The notes beneath the pieces were generated by a model. That model searched no databases, was not told the origin of the DNA, and worked only from the letters and a program-made list of their open reading frames with translations. A DNA stretch of 64,000 nucleotides from Bacillus sp. ISL-37 (GTDB lineage Bacteria > Bacillota > Bacilli > Bacillales > Cytobacillaceae): the NCBI RefSeq assembly GCF_018613315.1, contig NZ_JAGGQL010000001.1, forward strand, positions 54,120-118,119, given 5' to 3'. Within the stretch, counting starts at the first letter, position 1; the number at the start of each line of letters is the position of its first letter. A program made the translations under genes and the position numbers. Shown here one piece after another: positions 55,076 through 63,927 of the stretch.

Positions 55076-55900
55076 TTACTTATTTCCCACCGTTTTAACA
55101 ATTTCATTTACGAGTAAAAGGAAGCTCGATTTTACTTTTTCAGTCGTTTCGATTACCTCATCATGGCTTAATGGCTGATCCAGGATCCCTGCTGCCATAT
55201 TTGAGATACAAGAAATACCAAGCACTTCAAGTCCTGAATGCTTTGCAACGATTACTTCTGGTACTGTCGACATTCCGACTGCGTCTCCGCCCATTGTGCG
55301 AATCATCCTAACTTCAGCAGGCGTTTCGTAAACTGGTCCCGGATTTCCGACATATACTCCCTCTTTGATCGTAAGTTTGTTCTTGTCGGCAACCTCTTTA
55401 GCGACTGCTCTTAAGTTCTTAGAGTATGCTTCACTCATATCCGGGAAACGCACGCCGAAATGTGAATCGTTTGGTCCAATCAACGGGTTTGTTCCCATAT
55501 TGTTGATATGGTCGGTAATGATCATCAAATCGCCAGCCTCAAAGCTCTCGTTCACACCGCCGGCTGCGTTGGTGACAATCAGTTTTTCAATTCCAAGTTC
55601 TTTCATGACGCGCACCGGGAAAGTAACCTTATCCATGCTATAGCCTTCGTAAAAATGGAAACGCCCTTGCATCGCGATAACTTCCACACCGCTAAGCTGT
55701 CCGCAAACCAGCTGTCCTGCATGGCCTTCTACAGTGGAAACCGGGAAGCCCGGGATCTCGTTGTAAGGAATCTTGACCGGGTTTTCGATATCCTCAGCAA
55801 GAACACCAAGTCCGGAACCAAGAATCAGCCCTATTTTCGGCTGCTGCTTAAGCTTGTCATTAATAAATGATGCTGCATTTTGAATTTGATTGTAATCCAT
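55076..55900 (-). CDS. punA: Purine-nucleoside phosphorylase (PNP-I, trimeric)
   Basis: Phosphorolysis of guanosine and inosine type nucleosides. The 274-residue protein has the PNP family motifs GLGVLAEDI phosphate loop (after GSG), [38 protein letters not shown] and [17 protein letters not shown]. It is the PupG homologue. Start ATG 55900 behind AAGGAGTGG, 13 bp after deoB. Confidence 0.95.
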   Translation of the reverse strand: MDYNQIQNAASFINDKLKQQPKIGLILGSGLGVLAEDIENPVKIPYNEIPGFPVSTVEGHAGQLVCGQLSGVEVIAMQGRFHFYEGYSMDKVTFPVRVMKELGIEKLIVTNAAGGVNESFEAGDLMIITDHINNMGTNPLIGPNDSHFGVRFPDMSEAYSKNLRAVAKEVADKNKLTIKEGVYVGNPGPVYETPAEVRMIRTMGGDAVGMSTVPEVIVAKHSGLEVLGISCISNMAAGILDQPLSHDEVIETTEKVKSSFLLLVNEIVKTVGNK

Positions 55901-55913
55901 AAAAATCCACTCC

Positions 55914-57095
55914 TTATTTCAATTCCTTCAGAAAGCTAGTTCCGTGTTCTGGCATTTTCACATTAAAGTTTTCTGCAACAGTTGCCCCGATGTCAGCAAA
56001 TGTTTTACGGATCGGCAGTTCTTTTCCTTCAGTCATTCCCTTTGAATAGACGAGGAGCGGCACGTATTCACGTGTGTGGTCTGTTCCGTAATGAACCGGA
56101 TCATTTCCGTGGTCAGCAGTAATGATGAGAAGGTCATCTTCTTTCAACTTCTCGAATACTTCCGGAAGGCGGGCATCGTATTCTTCCAGTGCCTTTCCAT
56201 ACCCTTCCGGATCGCGGCGATGTCCGAATAAAGCATCAAAATCAACAAGGTTCAGGAAGCTTAATCCTGTAAAGTCTTGATCCAAAGTTTGGAGCAATTT
56301 ATCCATTCCGTCCATATTTGAAACTGTGCGCAGAGATTCGGTAACACCTTCACCGTCATAAATATCTGAAATCTTACCGATAGCCAGCACGTCGAGGCCT
56401 GAGTCCTTTAATTCATTCATAACTGTTCTTCCAAATGGCTTTAATGCATAGTCATGTCGGTTTGATGTACGTTTGAAGTCCCCTGGTTCACCGGTAAATG
56501 GCCTTGCGATGACTCTACCAACCATATACTTTTCATCAAGTGTCAATTCCCTTGCAATTTTGCAAATATCATAAAGCTCTTCAATTGGAATGATTTCTTC
56601 ATGAGCAGCAATCTGCAGAACAGAATCAGCAGATGTATAAACGATTAAGGCTCCGGTCTCCATATGCTCTTCGCCAAGCTCAACAAGGATTTCTGTTCCG
56701 CTTGCCGGTTTGTTGCCGATGACCTTCCTGCCAGTACGTGATTCAAGCTCAGATATCAACTCATCCGGGAATCCATCAGGGAACACCTGGAATGGAGTCT
56801 GGATGTTCAGCCCCATGATCTCCCAGTGGCCTGTCATTGTATCTTTGCCATTTGAAGCTTCTTCCATCTTTGTATAGAATGCCAGTGGCTTTTGTGCAGG
56901 TTCGATTCCTTTGATTTCCTCAATATTGCTAAGGCCGAGCTTGCCCATGTTTGGCATGTTTAATCCGTTCATTTTTTCGCCGATATGGCCCAATGTATGG
57001 GAGCCTTTATCACCAAACTTTTCGGCGTCTGGTGCTTCTCCGATCCCGACTGAATCCATGACGACTAAAAATACTCTTTTATATGTATTCGACAT
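55914..57095 (-). CDS. deoB: Phosphopentomutase
   Basis: Converts (deoxy)ribose-1-phosphate into the 5-phosphate, linking nucleoside phosphorolysis with the pentose pathway. The 393-residue, alkaline-phosphatase-superfamily enzyme has the Mn ligands in [14 protein letters not shown], the catalytic Thr in [11 protein letters not shown], and the [12 protein letters not shown] and ITADHGNDP motifs. ATG 57095 behind AAGGAGGAG. First gene of the operon; has its own promoter and operator-like sites. Confidence 0.95.
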   Translation of the reverse strand: MSNTYKRVFLVVMDSVGIGEAPDAEKFGDKGSHTLGHIGEKMNGLNMPNMGKLGLSNIEEIKGIEPAQKPLAFYTKMEEASNGKDTMTGHWEIMGLNIQTPFQVFPDGFPDELISELESRTGRKVIGNKPASGTEILVELGEEHMETGALIVYTSADSVLQIAAHEEIIPIEELYDICKIARELTLDEKYMVGRVIARPFTGEPGDFKRTSNRHDYALKPFGRTVMNELKDSGLDVLAIGKISDIYDGEGVTESLRTVSNMDGMDKLLQTLDQDFTGLSFLNLVDFDALFGHRRDPEGYGKALEEYDARLPEVFEKLKEDDLLIITADHGNDPVHYGTDHTREYVPLLVYSKGMTEGKELPIRKTFADIGATVAENFNVKMPEHGTSFLKELK

Positions 57096-57177
57096 TCCTT
57101 CTCCTCCTTAAAAGTATGAATGCGTTAATAACCTTTTTACAATTTTATGATACCCTTTTTTATTTCAGTTAACTCAA

Positions 57178-57191
57178 TGCTTGCGTTTTCA
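57178..57191. promoter_or_regulatory. Candidate cre site downstream of the deoB start site
   Basis: TGAAAACGCAAGCA on the minus strand, 12 of 14 matches to the cre consensus, about 20-30 bp after the expected transcription start. Confidence 0.4.
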
Positions 57192-57193
57192 TT

Positions 57194-57209
57194 TGTCAGA
57201 AGTCTGACA
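57194..57209. promoter_or_regulatory. Operator-like palindrome at the deoB promoter
   Basis: Perfect TGTCAGA-AG-TCTGACA palindrome overlapping the expected start site of deoB-punA-pdp. The regulator is unknown. Confidence 0.55.
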
Positions 57210-57214
57210 TCTCC

Positions 57215-57242
57215 ATTGTACTAAATAAAATTAAAAACACAA
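57215..57242 (-). promoter_or_regulatory. Promoter of deoB-punA-pdp
   Basis: Minus-strand TTGTGT, 16-bp spacer, TACAAT. Confidence 0.5.
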
Positions 57243-57243
57243 G

Positions 57244-57273
57244 AAAAAAAGCCGACTTTTAGCCGGCCTTTTA
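57244..57273 (-). terminator. Terminator of xerD
   Basis: AAAAGGCCGGC/GTCGGCTTTTTTT hairpin on the minus strand between xerD and deoB, showing that deoB has a separate promoter. Confidence 0.88.
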
Positions 57274-57354
57274 TGACAATTCTATGAAACTATCAAGCCA
57301 TTGGGTAAATTGGCGCTTTTCGGCATATGCGCGTAAACTCAAACTGTCCCGCTG

Positions 57355-58248
57355 TCAGGCACGTGGATGGAACTTTGTATAAACATCCTTTAGCCTCGTC
57401 TTTGTCACATGCGTATAGATTTGTGTCGTCGAAATGTCCGCATGGCCCAGCATCTCTTGTACAGCGCGAAGATCGGCACCATTTTCAAGCAGGTGGGTGG
57501 CAAATGAATGACGCATGGTGTGCGGGGTCAATTCTTTCTCAATGCCCACTTCCGTCGCAAGCCGTTTGAGAATTTTCCAGAAACCCTGTCGTGATAGACC
57601 TTTTCCATGGTGATTCAAAAACAAAGAGTCATCCTTGTGTTTTTTTGACACCAGCTTTGGCCTGCCCTTTTCCAGGTATTGCTCGATTGCATCAGAAGCC
57701 GTTTTACCAATCGGGATGATCCTTTCCTTGCTGCCTTTTCCCATGCAGCGGACAAACCCCATTGTCAGATGGACATCAGATAGCGTTAGCCCAATCAGCT
57801 CGCTCACACGGATACCAGTAGCATACATCATTTCCAGCATCGCCTTATCACGATAGCCAAAATGGTCTGTCAGCTTCGGGCTGTCGAGAAGTGTCTCGAC
57901 CTCTTCCATACTCAATACCTTTGGCAAGGATCGTTCATGCTGTGGACTCTCGATGTGTACAGTTGGATCATGGTCAACTGCCTTTTCTCGAAGCAGGAAA
58001 TGATGAAAAGCCCTGATCGAGGCAATATGTCTTGCCAATGTTTTTGATGATTTACCTGTGTCTTTTAAATGACCCAGAAAATGAACAATCTGCGGACGCT
58101 GCACACCATTTAAGTCTCCAAGCTGTTCAACATTCTTCAGATATGTGATATAACTTTTCAAATCTCGTTTATAGGACACAATTGTGTTCTTTGAAAGTCC
58201 CTTTTCAACAACTAAAAAGTGGATAAAGTCGTCGAGCCTATCTTCCAT
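57355..58248 (-). CDS. xerD: Site-specific tyrosine recombinase XerD
   Basis: Resolves chromosome dimers at dif with XerC/CodV (RipX in B. subtilis). The 297-residue protein has an N-terminal SAM-like core-binding domain (about 1-85) and the catalytic domain with Arg in [38 protein letters not shown] and the nucleophile Tyr. Start ATG 58248, overlapping region of the yqzK stop. Confidence 0.95.
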   Translation of the reverse strand: MEDRLDDFIHFLVVEKGLSKNTIVSYKRDLKSYITYLKNVEQLGDLNGVQRPQIVHFLGHLKDTGKSSKTLARHIASIRAFHHFLLREKAVDHDPTVHIESPQHERSLPKVLSMEEVETLLDSPKLTDHFGYRDKAMLEMMYATGIRVSELIGLTLSDVHLTMGFVRCMGKGSKERIIPIGKTASDAIEQYLEKGRPKLVSKKHKDDSLFLNHHGKGLSRQGFWKILKRLATEVGIEKELTPHTMRHSFATHLLENGADLRAVQEMLGHADISTTQIYTHVTKTRLKDVYTKFHPRA

Positions 58249-58253
58249 GTTTA

Positions 58254-58481
58254 TTACTCCCCATTCAGATAAAACAGTATCAGCCTTTCAAGCATACTTC
58301 CTTTTTCTTCGTCAAAAGCACCTGACACCTTTATGGCTGCTCCCTCTGGTGCGTCATATCGATGATAGCTTTCATACTCTTCGTTAATCCACATGATACC
58401 ATAATAAAATAAGATTGTGCATCCAGTGAATAATATAAACACCTTAAAGGTGTGCATGACCAAACCGAACCAAGATTTCAT
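58254..58481 (-). CDS. yqzK: YqzK-family small membrane protein
   Basis: A 75-residue protein with one membrane helix (about 10-32) and a polar C-terminal part. The place between fur and xerD is as in B. subtilis YqzK. Function unknown. ATG 58481 follows TTGGAGG. Confidence 0.83.
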   Translation of the reverse strand: MKSWFGLVMHTFKVFILFTGCTILFYYGIMWINEEYESYHRYDAPEGAAIKVSGAFDEEKGSMLERLILFYLNGE

Positions 58482-58687
58482 TTTTCTTGCCTCCAACTCG
58501 ACACCTAGAACAATCGATTCCGTCTTTTTTAAAGGCTCTATTAATAAACAAGGCTGTTGATTTTTAAATTAGACATTTATCTATAACAGATCCATAATTA
58601 AAGTCGTCTCATGTTCTATTCGCCTTTACTTAATTACTAATCTGTATGCCAATTTGGACAAGAATTATACCTCCTACTGGAGCAATT

Positions 58688-58730
58688 AGAAAAATAAAAA
58701 ACCCTTTCTCCATTGGAGAAAGGGTCTTGG
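58688..58730 (-). terminator. Terminator of fur
   Basis: ACCCTTTCTCC/GGAGAAAGGGT hairpin and TTTTTTATTTTT on the minus strand. Confidence 0.93.
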
Positions 58731-58732
58731 GA

Positions 58733-59191
58733 TCATTCAGTTTCAGCCGGTTCTTTTTCCTGGCATCTGTGGCAAATACCGTGGAAAGTCAGCCGGTGGT
58801 CCTTGATTTTAAATTTCCAGTCTCTTTCAACGATTTCTTCAACATCTTCAAGAAGGTCGTCCTGGATTTCATCCACTGCTCCGCATTCAATGCAGACTAG
58901 GTGATGGTGGAAATGGGCAGCGCCTTCCTGGCGGAGATCGTAACGGGATACACCGTCCCCGAAGTTGATTTTATCAACAATTTTCAGTTCAGTCAGCAGT
59001 TCAAGTGTCCGGTATACTGTTGCCAAACCGATCTCAGGAGATTTCTCTTTGACAAGCAAATAGACATCTTCTGCACTCAAGTGGTCTTCTTCATGTTCAA
59101 GCAACACGCGAACAGTAGCTTCACGCTGCGGCGTTAATTTATAGCTGGACGAATGCAGCTGTTTCTTGATTCTCTCAATTCTGTTTTCCAT
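58733..59191 (-). CDS. fur: Ferric uptake regulator Fur
   Basis: Iron-sensing repressor of iron uptake genes. The 152-residue protein has the winged helix (SSYKLTPQREATVRVLLE; PEIGLATVYRTLELL), the metal site AAHFHHHLVC and two CxxC pairs (CIEC and CHRC) for structural zinc. It is nearly identical to B. subtilis Fur. ATG 59191 (MENRIE) is chosen by homology; the ribosome site is at an unusual distance. Confidence 0.97.
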   Translation of the reverse strand: MENRIERIKKQLHSSSYKLTPQREATVRVLLEHEEDHLSAEDVYLLVKEKSPEIGLATVYRTLELLTELKIVDKINFGDGVSRYDLRQEGAAHFHHHLVCIECGAVDEIQDDLLEDVEEIVERDWKFKIKDHRLTFHGICHRCQEKEPAETE

Positions 59192-59306
59192 TTCGATAAC
59201 TCTCACTCCCCCGCCACTATTCTTATATTATATCAGAAGGGGAATGAGATTCAAAATAAAATTATTACAAATAAGAAACAATAGTTATTATTATTTAAAA
59301 CTAATT

Positions 59307-59948
59307 TTAATTAATCGAATTAATGACTGCTTTCAATAGTGCAGGTGATAAATATGCCTCTACCCCTGCAGCCACAGCCAGGAAAACAAGCGCAGCGATA
59401 AATGAAAAGATATATCTAAAAAACTGCGGCATAATTGGCTGGTTGATTTTCTTCATGAATTGGTTCCTGATCATTTTCATTGAAAAAGTCACCGCCATTG
59501 CTGCTGTAATAATGAATACTGGAATAATGATGAAGTTTTGCGGCAGGATGGAAACAAAGGATAGCAGAAATCCGTCCCATTGCATTTGGTTGACAAGAAA
59601 GCCTACTGTAAAGCCAACAACCATCCCTTTCATGAAAAGCAGGATCAGTATTACGGGAAGTCCTATAATGGAAACTCCGAGAATCCAGATTAGCCCGATG
59701 AATTTTCCATTGTGTAAAAAGCTCTGCAAAAACAAATCCTTTCCATCTGCTACTTTTCCGGAAGCAGCCTGGCCAAAAAACTGCGATAAATAATAGAATA
59801 AATCCTCTTTTTGAGTGAAGCTGAGGCTGTTCACGATTACTGCCCCAAAGATGACCCCCATCAAAAACAGGACAATGACAAAAAGATAGATAGAGGAATA
59901 TTCTCTTAAATGGGTTACTGCGACGTCCTGGTACCTTCGTTTCTTCAT
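59307..59948 (-). CDS. spoIIM: Stage II sporulation protein M
   Basis: Membrane component of the SpoIID-SpoIIM-SpoIIP machine for septal peptidoglycan thinning and engulfment. The 213-residue protein has five membrane helices and the family segment FKNNLKV-like region is replaced by FLHNGKFIGLIWILGVSIIGLP. Start ATG 59948 behind GGAGGAAGAG. A sigma-E promoter is upstream. Confidence 0.95.
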   Translation of the reverse strand: MKKRRYQDVAVTHLREYSSIYLFVIVLFLMGVIFGAVIVNSLSFTQKEDLFYYLSQFFGQAASGKVADGKDLFLQSFLHNGKFIGLIWILGVSIIGLPVILILLFMKGMVVGFTVGFLVNQMQWDGFLLSFVSILPQNFIIIPVFIITAAMAVTFSMKMIRNQFMKKINQPIMPQFFRYIFSFIAALVFLAVAAGVEAYLSPALLKAVINSIN

Positions 59949-59978
59949 CTCTCTTCCTCCTGCATATTGGTTACTATC

Positions 59979-60006
59979 ATCATATGCAGGGACAAGGAGT
60001 CTATGA
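59979..60006 (-). promoter_or_regulatory. Sigma-E promoter of spoIIM
   Basis: Minus-strand GTCATAGA, CTCCTTGTCCCTG spacer, CATATGAT. Confidence 0.7.
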
Positions 60007-60068
60007 CTGCAAACCTTCTATTTCTAACTTAATAGACACAAAAATCAGGCCGCATGGACCGGATTAAC

Positions 60069-61232
60069 TTAATCTGATATTTTACCGTATTTGCCGCCCC
60101 CGCCTGCGTAAAAGGAGAGTTGGCCTTTTCTTGCTCTATCTATGGTTATAGCTGTTTTTTCAGGAATGACCTGTTTCAAAGAATCGAGAGGCACGGAATG
60201 AAGGACGGCCATTTCTGTACCGAAATGATCCATCAGCTTTTCTAGCATTTTCGGTCCAAGGCCAGGAATGAATTCGAGCGGCACCTGGTGGATATAGGGT
60301 GGCCTCCCATTTTGATTTCCATCTGAGGTTTTCAATTCCTGTATTCTGTCGGCTACACCTTTTACCTTTTTAACGGATCCGCATTCAGAACACGCTTCAT
60401 CATATGTTGGATTGTAAGCCAGGCATTCTGCACAGACTGTACGATGATACTTTCCAAGCTGCGGGTCCAGACCGTAATTTGCTTTGATACCCCTGCCTTC
60501 TGATTGATTTAAAGCAAGTCCCAGTTCATGGAAAGACGGCTCAAGCATTTCAATTTTCTGGTATTCTCTCGCAATTTTTGCAAGAGAATGGGCATCGGAA
60601 TTCGTTACAAACGGAAAACAGTGAAGCTCTGCTAGCTGGTCTGCCATGTCCGTATCCGAGCTTAAGCCTAATTCAATCCCATCAACCAGGTCTGCATCAA
60701 AAACCTCTGAAAGAGAACTCTTGACTCCTTTTCCGTATAAGCTTTTGAAGGGTGTAAATACATGAGCTGGAATGAAGATACCTCCCAGTTCTTTAACCTT
60801 CTTTTGCAAAACACGGCCAGAAATATAGACTCTCTGGCTGCTTAGATGAATATTTTTCAAGTGGTTCTCCAGCCAGTTTGAAAAAGTCCTCATCGTTTGC
60901 AAACTGGGAAGATAGCATAGCACATGGATGGGACCCTGGGTGCTTTCATCATTGATCTCAAGCTCTGAACCAAGAATGACACTCATCCCGCCATAATTCA
61001 AACCACCTTCAGGATGTTCCACCAACTCACCCTCATTAAGCAAATCTTCCATTTCATCAAGAACTTCAGGTGAATGGCTGTCAATGACCCCTATCATATT
61101 CAACCCTTTATAGTCCCTTGCGTGGCGAATGATATTGCTGAATGTCAGAGATTTTGCTCCGGTGATTTTTACAGCTCGGCCCGATTTCGTCCTGCCAATA
61201 TGAATGTGAAGATCAACGAAGTATTCTTGCAT
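60069..61232 (-). CDS. Endonuclease Q-like PHP nuclease
   Basis: A 387-residue protein with an N-terminal PHP metal domain (DLHIHIGR, VIDSHSP, GSELEIN, PAHVFTP, TNSDAHS), a zinc-ribbon (CAECLAYNPTYDEACSECG, about 272-290) and a C-terminal helix-hairpin-helix (FIPGLGPKMLEKL). This is the layout of EndoQ, which nicks 5' of deaminated bases such as hypoxanthine and uracil, known from Thermococcales and some Bacillus. It adjoins nudF and starts at ATG 61232, in contact with the nudF stop. Confidence 0.85.
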   Translation of the reverse strand: MQEYFVDLHIHIGRTKSGRAVKITGAKSLTFSNIIRHARDYKGLNMIGVIDSHSPEVLDEMEDLLNEGELVEHPEGGLNYGGMSVILGSELEINDESTQGPIHVLCYLPSLQTMRTFSNWLENHLKNIHLSSQRVYISGRVLQKKVKELGGIFIPAHVFTPFKSLYGKGVKSSLSEVFDADLVDGIELGLSSDTDMADQLAELHCFPFVTNSDAHSLAKIAREYQKIEMLEPSFHELGLALNQSEGRGIKANYGLDPQLGKYHRTVCAECLAYNPTYDEACSECGSVKKVKGVADRIQELKTSDGNQNGRPPYIHQVPLEFIPGLGPKMLEKLMDHFGTEMAVLHSVPLDSLKQVIPEKTAITIDRARKGQLSFYAGGGGKYGKISD

Positions 61233-61784
61233 TTACTTTTCCAATACCTCCTGCAATTGCAGATGCTGTACTGCATATGCTGTTTTTGCGTCAAAGATCT
61301 TTTGTTCTTTCACAAGCTGGATCGCCTCTTCTAGAGTAATCTCCATCAGGTTAACAAATTCGTCCTCATCCGCTGCTGCCGGGTTAGCTTTTTTAGTTAA
61401 TCCTGTTGCTTTATATACATGAATGATTTCATCTGCGAAACCTGGAGACGTGTAAAAGGAAATCAGCCATTCCAAATTAGCGCATTCATAGCCTGTCTCT
61501 TCCTCAAGTTCACGGGCAGCACAAATTTCCGGCTTCTCGCCCGCCTCAAGCTTTCCTGCCGGGATTTCGACAATCGTCCTTTCTAGAGCCTTCCGATATT
61601 GTTCAACCATGATGATTTTATGATCAGCTGTGACCGGAATGACCGCGACCGCCCCTGGGTGCTTGACGATCTCCCTTTTTGACGTTTTTCCATTCGGCAA
61701 TTCTACATCGTCTACCTGCAGGCTAATGACCTTACCTGTAAAAATTTTCTCCGACTTCAATGTTTTTTCTTCAAGAGATTTCAT
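61233..61784 (-). CDS. nudF: ADP-ribose pyrophosphatase
   Basis: Nudix hydrolase that splits ADP-ribose to AMP and ribose-5-phosphate. The 183-residue protein has the Nudix box GKLEAGEKPEICAARELEEE with the expected Gly/Glu pattern. Start ATG 61784 behind AGGAGTGG. It is translated ahead of the EndoQ-like gene, hinting at a shared nucleotide/DNA-damage housekeeping role. Confidence 0.93.
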   Translation of the reverse strand: MKSLEEKTLKSEKIFTGKVISLQVDDVELPNGKTSKREIVKHPGAVAVIPVTADHKIIMVEQYRKALERTIVEIPAGKLEAGEKPEICAARELEEETGYECANLEWLISFYTSPGFADEIIHVYKATGLTKKANPAAADEDEFVNLMEITLEEAIQLVKEQKIFDAKTAYAVQHLQLQEVLEK

Positions 61785-61821
61785 ACATGTCCACTCCTGT
61801 TCTAATTACATATCAAATTCT

Positions 61822-61829
61822 CATACATT
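61822..61829 (+). promoter_or_regulatory. Sigma-E-like -10 element before mciZ
   Basis: CATACATT matches the sigma-E -10 consensus CATACAnT fully, 30 bp before the start; the -35 (TCTAATT) is poor. mciZ is a known sigma-E gene. Confidence 0.5.
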
Positions 61830-61859
61830 TTATCATACTTACCTGAAAGGAGTAGACGC

Positions 61860-62006
61860 ATGAAAATATACGTTCATGGCCGTGGATTCACTCTTGCCGG
61901 CAAGGCGTGGGAAGTCAAGCGTATTTTAAAGGAGTATGGCAAAAAGCATGAACTTGTAAAAGATTGGGTTGAGACAGTCAATCAGCCGAAACGCCATCCA
62001 GAATAG
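61860..62006 (+). CDS. mciZ: Mother cell inhibitor of FtsZ, MciZ
   Basis: A 48-residue peptide that in B. subtilis caps FtsZ filaments in the mother cell during sporulation. The core GRGFTLAGKAWEVKRILKEY..KHELVKDWVE aligns with B. subtilis MciZ (KGVVLVGKAWEIRAKLKEYG..VKDWI). It is eight residues longer, with an extra C-terminal QPKRHPE. Good GGAG ribosome site, and divergent from nudF as expected. Confidence 0.88.
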   Translation: MKIYVHGRGFTLAGKAWEVKRILKEYGKKHELVKDWVETVNQPKRHPE

Positions 62007-62065
62007 TTGAATACACTTCTTTTTTTCCGTTAAGATGGAATCAACATTGGAACGGAGTGATTTTA

Positions 62066-62977
62066 ATGAAAAGACGGAAACTGGGTACATCTGATTTGTT
62101 TGTCAGTGAAATCGGCCTTGGCTGCATGTCGCTTGGAACAGATTATTCAAAGGCACAGGCTGTGGTCGAATCTGCCCTCGAAGAAGGGATCAACTACTTT
62201 GATACCGCTGATTTGTATGACTTCGGGGAGAATGAAAAGATAGTCGGACAAGTCCTCAAGAATGTCAGGGAGGATGTCGTCATCGCTACAAAGGCTGGCA
62301 ACCGCTGGACAACTGCCAAAGACAGCTGGACCTGGGATCCCTCAAAGGCTTATATCAAAGAAGCTGTCAAGCAAAGCTTGAAAAGGCTGAACACCGATTA
62401 CATTGACCTTTATCAGCTGCACGGCGGCACAATCGAAGATAATATTGATGAAACAATCGAGGCCTTTGAAGAATTAAAAGATGAAGGCTATATCAAATAT
62501 TATGGAATCTCGTCCATCAGACCGAATGTCATTCGTGAATATGCGCAAAAATCAAGCATCATCTCTGTCATGATGCAATACAGCATACTTGAGCGCCGTC
62601 CTGAGGAAGAAGTGCTGCCTCTCCTGCATGATAAAAATATCAGTGTAGTGACGAGAGGCACGGTCGCTAAAGGCATGCTTAGTGACAGAATGCTCGAGAA
62701 AGCAACTTCTAAAGGGTATCTAGATTATAGCTATGAAGATTTGGAAGAGGTCCTTCCTTTATTGAAAGAGAAGCTTGCTTTAACTAGATCCCTTGCAGAA
62801 GTTGCTATCCAGTTTAATTTAGCACACCCTGCAGTAGCTTCTGTTGTAGCAGGGGCAAGCACACCTGAACAAATCAGGGAAAATGCCAGAGCTGCGAGTT
62901 CCGCTTCCCTGTCTCCTGAGGAAATCGATTTAATTAAAGCAATTACGAAAGCAAATAAATACGACCAGCACAGATAA
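62066..62977 (+). CDS. yqkF: Aldo/keto reductase YqkF
   Basis: A 303-residue NADPH-dependent TIM-barrel reductase. Family motifs: GLGCMSLG, catalytic Asp/Tyr in FDTADLYDFGENE, Lys in VVIATKAGNR, His in LYQLHGGTIEDN and a cofactor-binding VVAGASTPEQIREN. The substrate is unknown. ATG 62066 is preferred over an upstream start by its GGAGTGA ribosome site and homology. Confidence 0.92.
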   Translation: MKRRKLGTSDLFVSEIGLGCMSLGTDYSKAQAVVESALEEGINYFDTADLYDFGENEKIVGQVLKNVREDVVIATKAGNRWTTAKDSWTWDPSKAYIKEAVKQSLKRLNTDYIDLYQLHGGTIEDNIDETIEAFEELKDEGYIKYYGISSIRPNVIREYAQKSSIISVMMQYSILERRPEEEVLPLLHDKNISVVTRGTVAKGMLSDRMLEKATSKGYLDYSYEDLEEVLPLLKEKLALTRSLAEVAIQFNLAHPAVASVVAGASTPEQIRENARAASSASLSPEEIDLIKAITKANKYDQHR

Positions 62978-62984
62978 GAGCCAA

Positions 62985-63027
62985 AAAAGGAACACGTTCA
63001 CTATTCATGCGAACGTGTTCCTTTTCT
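62985..63027. terminator. Bidirectional terminator between yqkF and the ZIP-like gene
   Basis: AAAGGAACACGTTC/GAACGTGTTCCTTTT hairpin between convergent genes. Confidence 0.92.
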
Positions 63028-63065
63028 TCGTATGACTATTTAACCCAGACTATTCCACTTTAAAT

Positions 63066-63800
63066 TTATGCCAGCATCAACAAGAGTGTATAGCCTGCAA
63101 GTCCAGCGGCAAAAGCCCAAAAGTTACTCTCCCTTTCCTCCGGGAGCTCTTCTTTCATTACATTTAAAATGACGCCTCCTGCTAGCAAGGCAAAGAGCAC
63201 GGCAATAATGTTTTCATTCACTTTCCAGGTGATGCCGATTGCCCAGCCTGCCAATATTGCCGCGGCGAGAAGCCATCTCCCTACACGATCATACATTTCA
63301 TTATGCGCCTCCCTTAGCGCATGGTCACTGGTGATGAAGTGGACGGCCAGTGCTATAAAATAAAAGACCAGCCCCGTTACCGTTTCCTGTTCTCCATGAA
63401 GCAGCAAATATCCTATCAAACTGTTATAAAGGAAAAATGAGAAGATATGGATCCAAAACACACCCTTGGAAGCCCGATCCAGGTTATTTTCCTCTTGCTG
63501 TTTTTTCTTTGAGGTTTTTACCATCCGTTCTAGCCCATAAAAAATAGCCAAACCAATCATAGCTACAATATATGTATGGTTTTCGAAAAACTCTAGGGCA
63601 CCAGATTGGATATTCCTGTCGAGGACCTCGTTATGTTTATTCAGCTCAGGGAGCAAGTGGATGAATACATATGCTACAGAAATACCTCCTGCAGCTGAAA
63701 GCAGTCTGCTTCGAGGTACGTTATCGAGGAAGGGTAAATATCTTGAAAATAAATGAATTGAAACGAATCCGGCAGCCAATATGAAGGTAATAAGTAACAA
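63066..63800 (-). CDS. ZIP-like polytopic membrane protein
   Basis: A 244-residue membrane protein with about seven to eight hydrophobic segments. The LLSAAGGISVAYVFIHLLPEL segment near residue 33 resembles the ZIP metal transporters, but the canonical HNxxxG and HExPHE sites of helices 4 and 5 are not intact (YNSLIGY; EEL-P), so transport of zinc is doubtful. It starts at TTG 63800 behind AAAGGAG. Confidence 0.65.
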   Translation of the reverse strand: MLLITFILAAGFVSIHLFSRYLPFLDNVPRSRLLSAAGGISVAYVFIHLLPELNKHNEVLDRNIQSGALEFFENHTYIVAMIGLAIFYGLERMVKTSKKKQQEENNLDRASKGVFWIHIFSFFLYNSLIGYLLLHGEQETVTGLVFYFIALAVHFITSDHALREAHNEMYDRVGRWLLAAAILAGWAIGITWKVNENIIAVLFALLAGGVILNVMKEELPEERESNFWAFAAGLAGYTLLLMLA

Positions 63801-63867
63801 TGCTTTGCTCCTTTGCTTTTCTTACCTAATTGCCCTTTCGCACAGGAAGCAAAACATTAGTTATTTA

Positions 63868-63893
63868 GGCTCTTTTCGTAAACTTTGTTAATT
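63868..63893 (+). repeat. Single terminus of the ~185-bp element family
   Basis: GGCTCTTTTCGTAAACTTTGTT combines features of both family ends. What follows is unrelated to the element body, so this is a remnant, a solo end or a larger relative cut by another insertion. Confidence 0.55.
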
Positions 63894-63927
63894 TCTCAAT
63901 GAAAAGAAAAAACCGGCTCCTGGGTTT

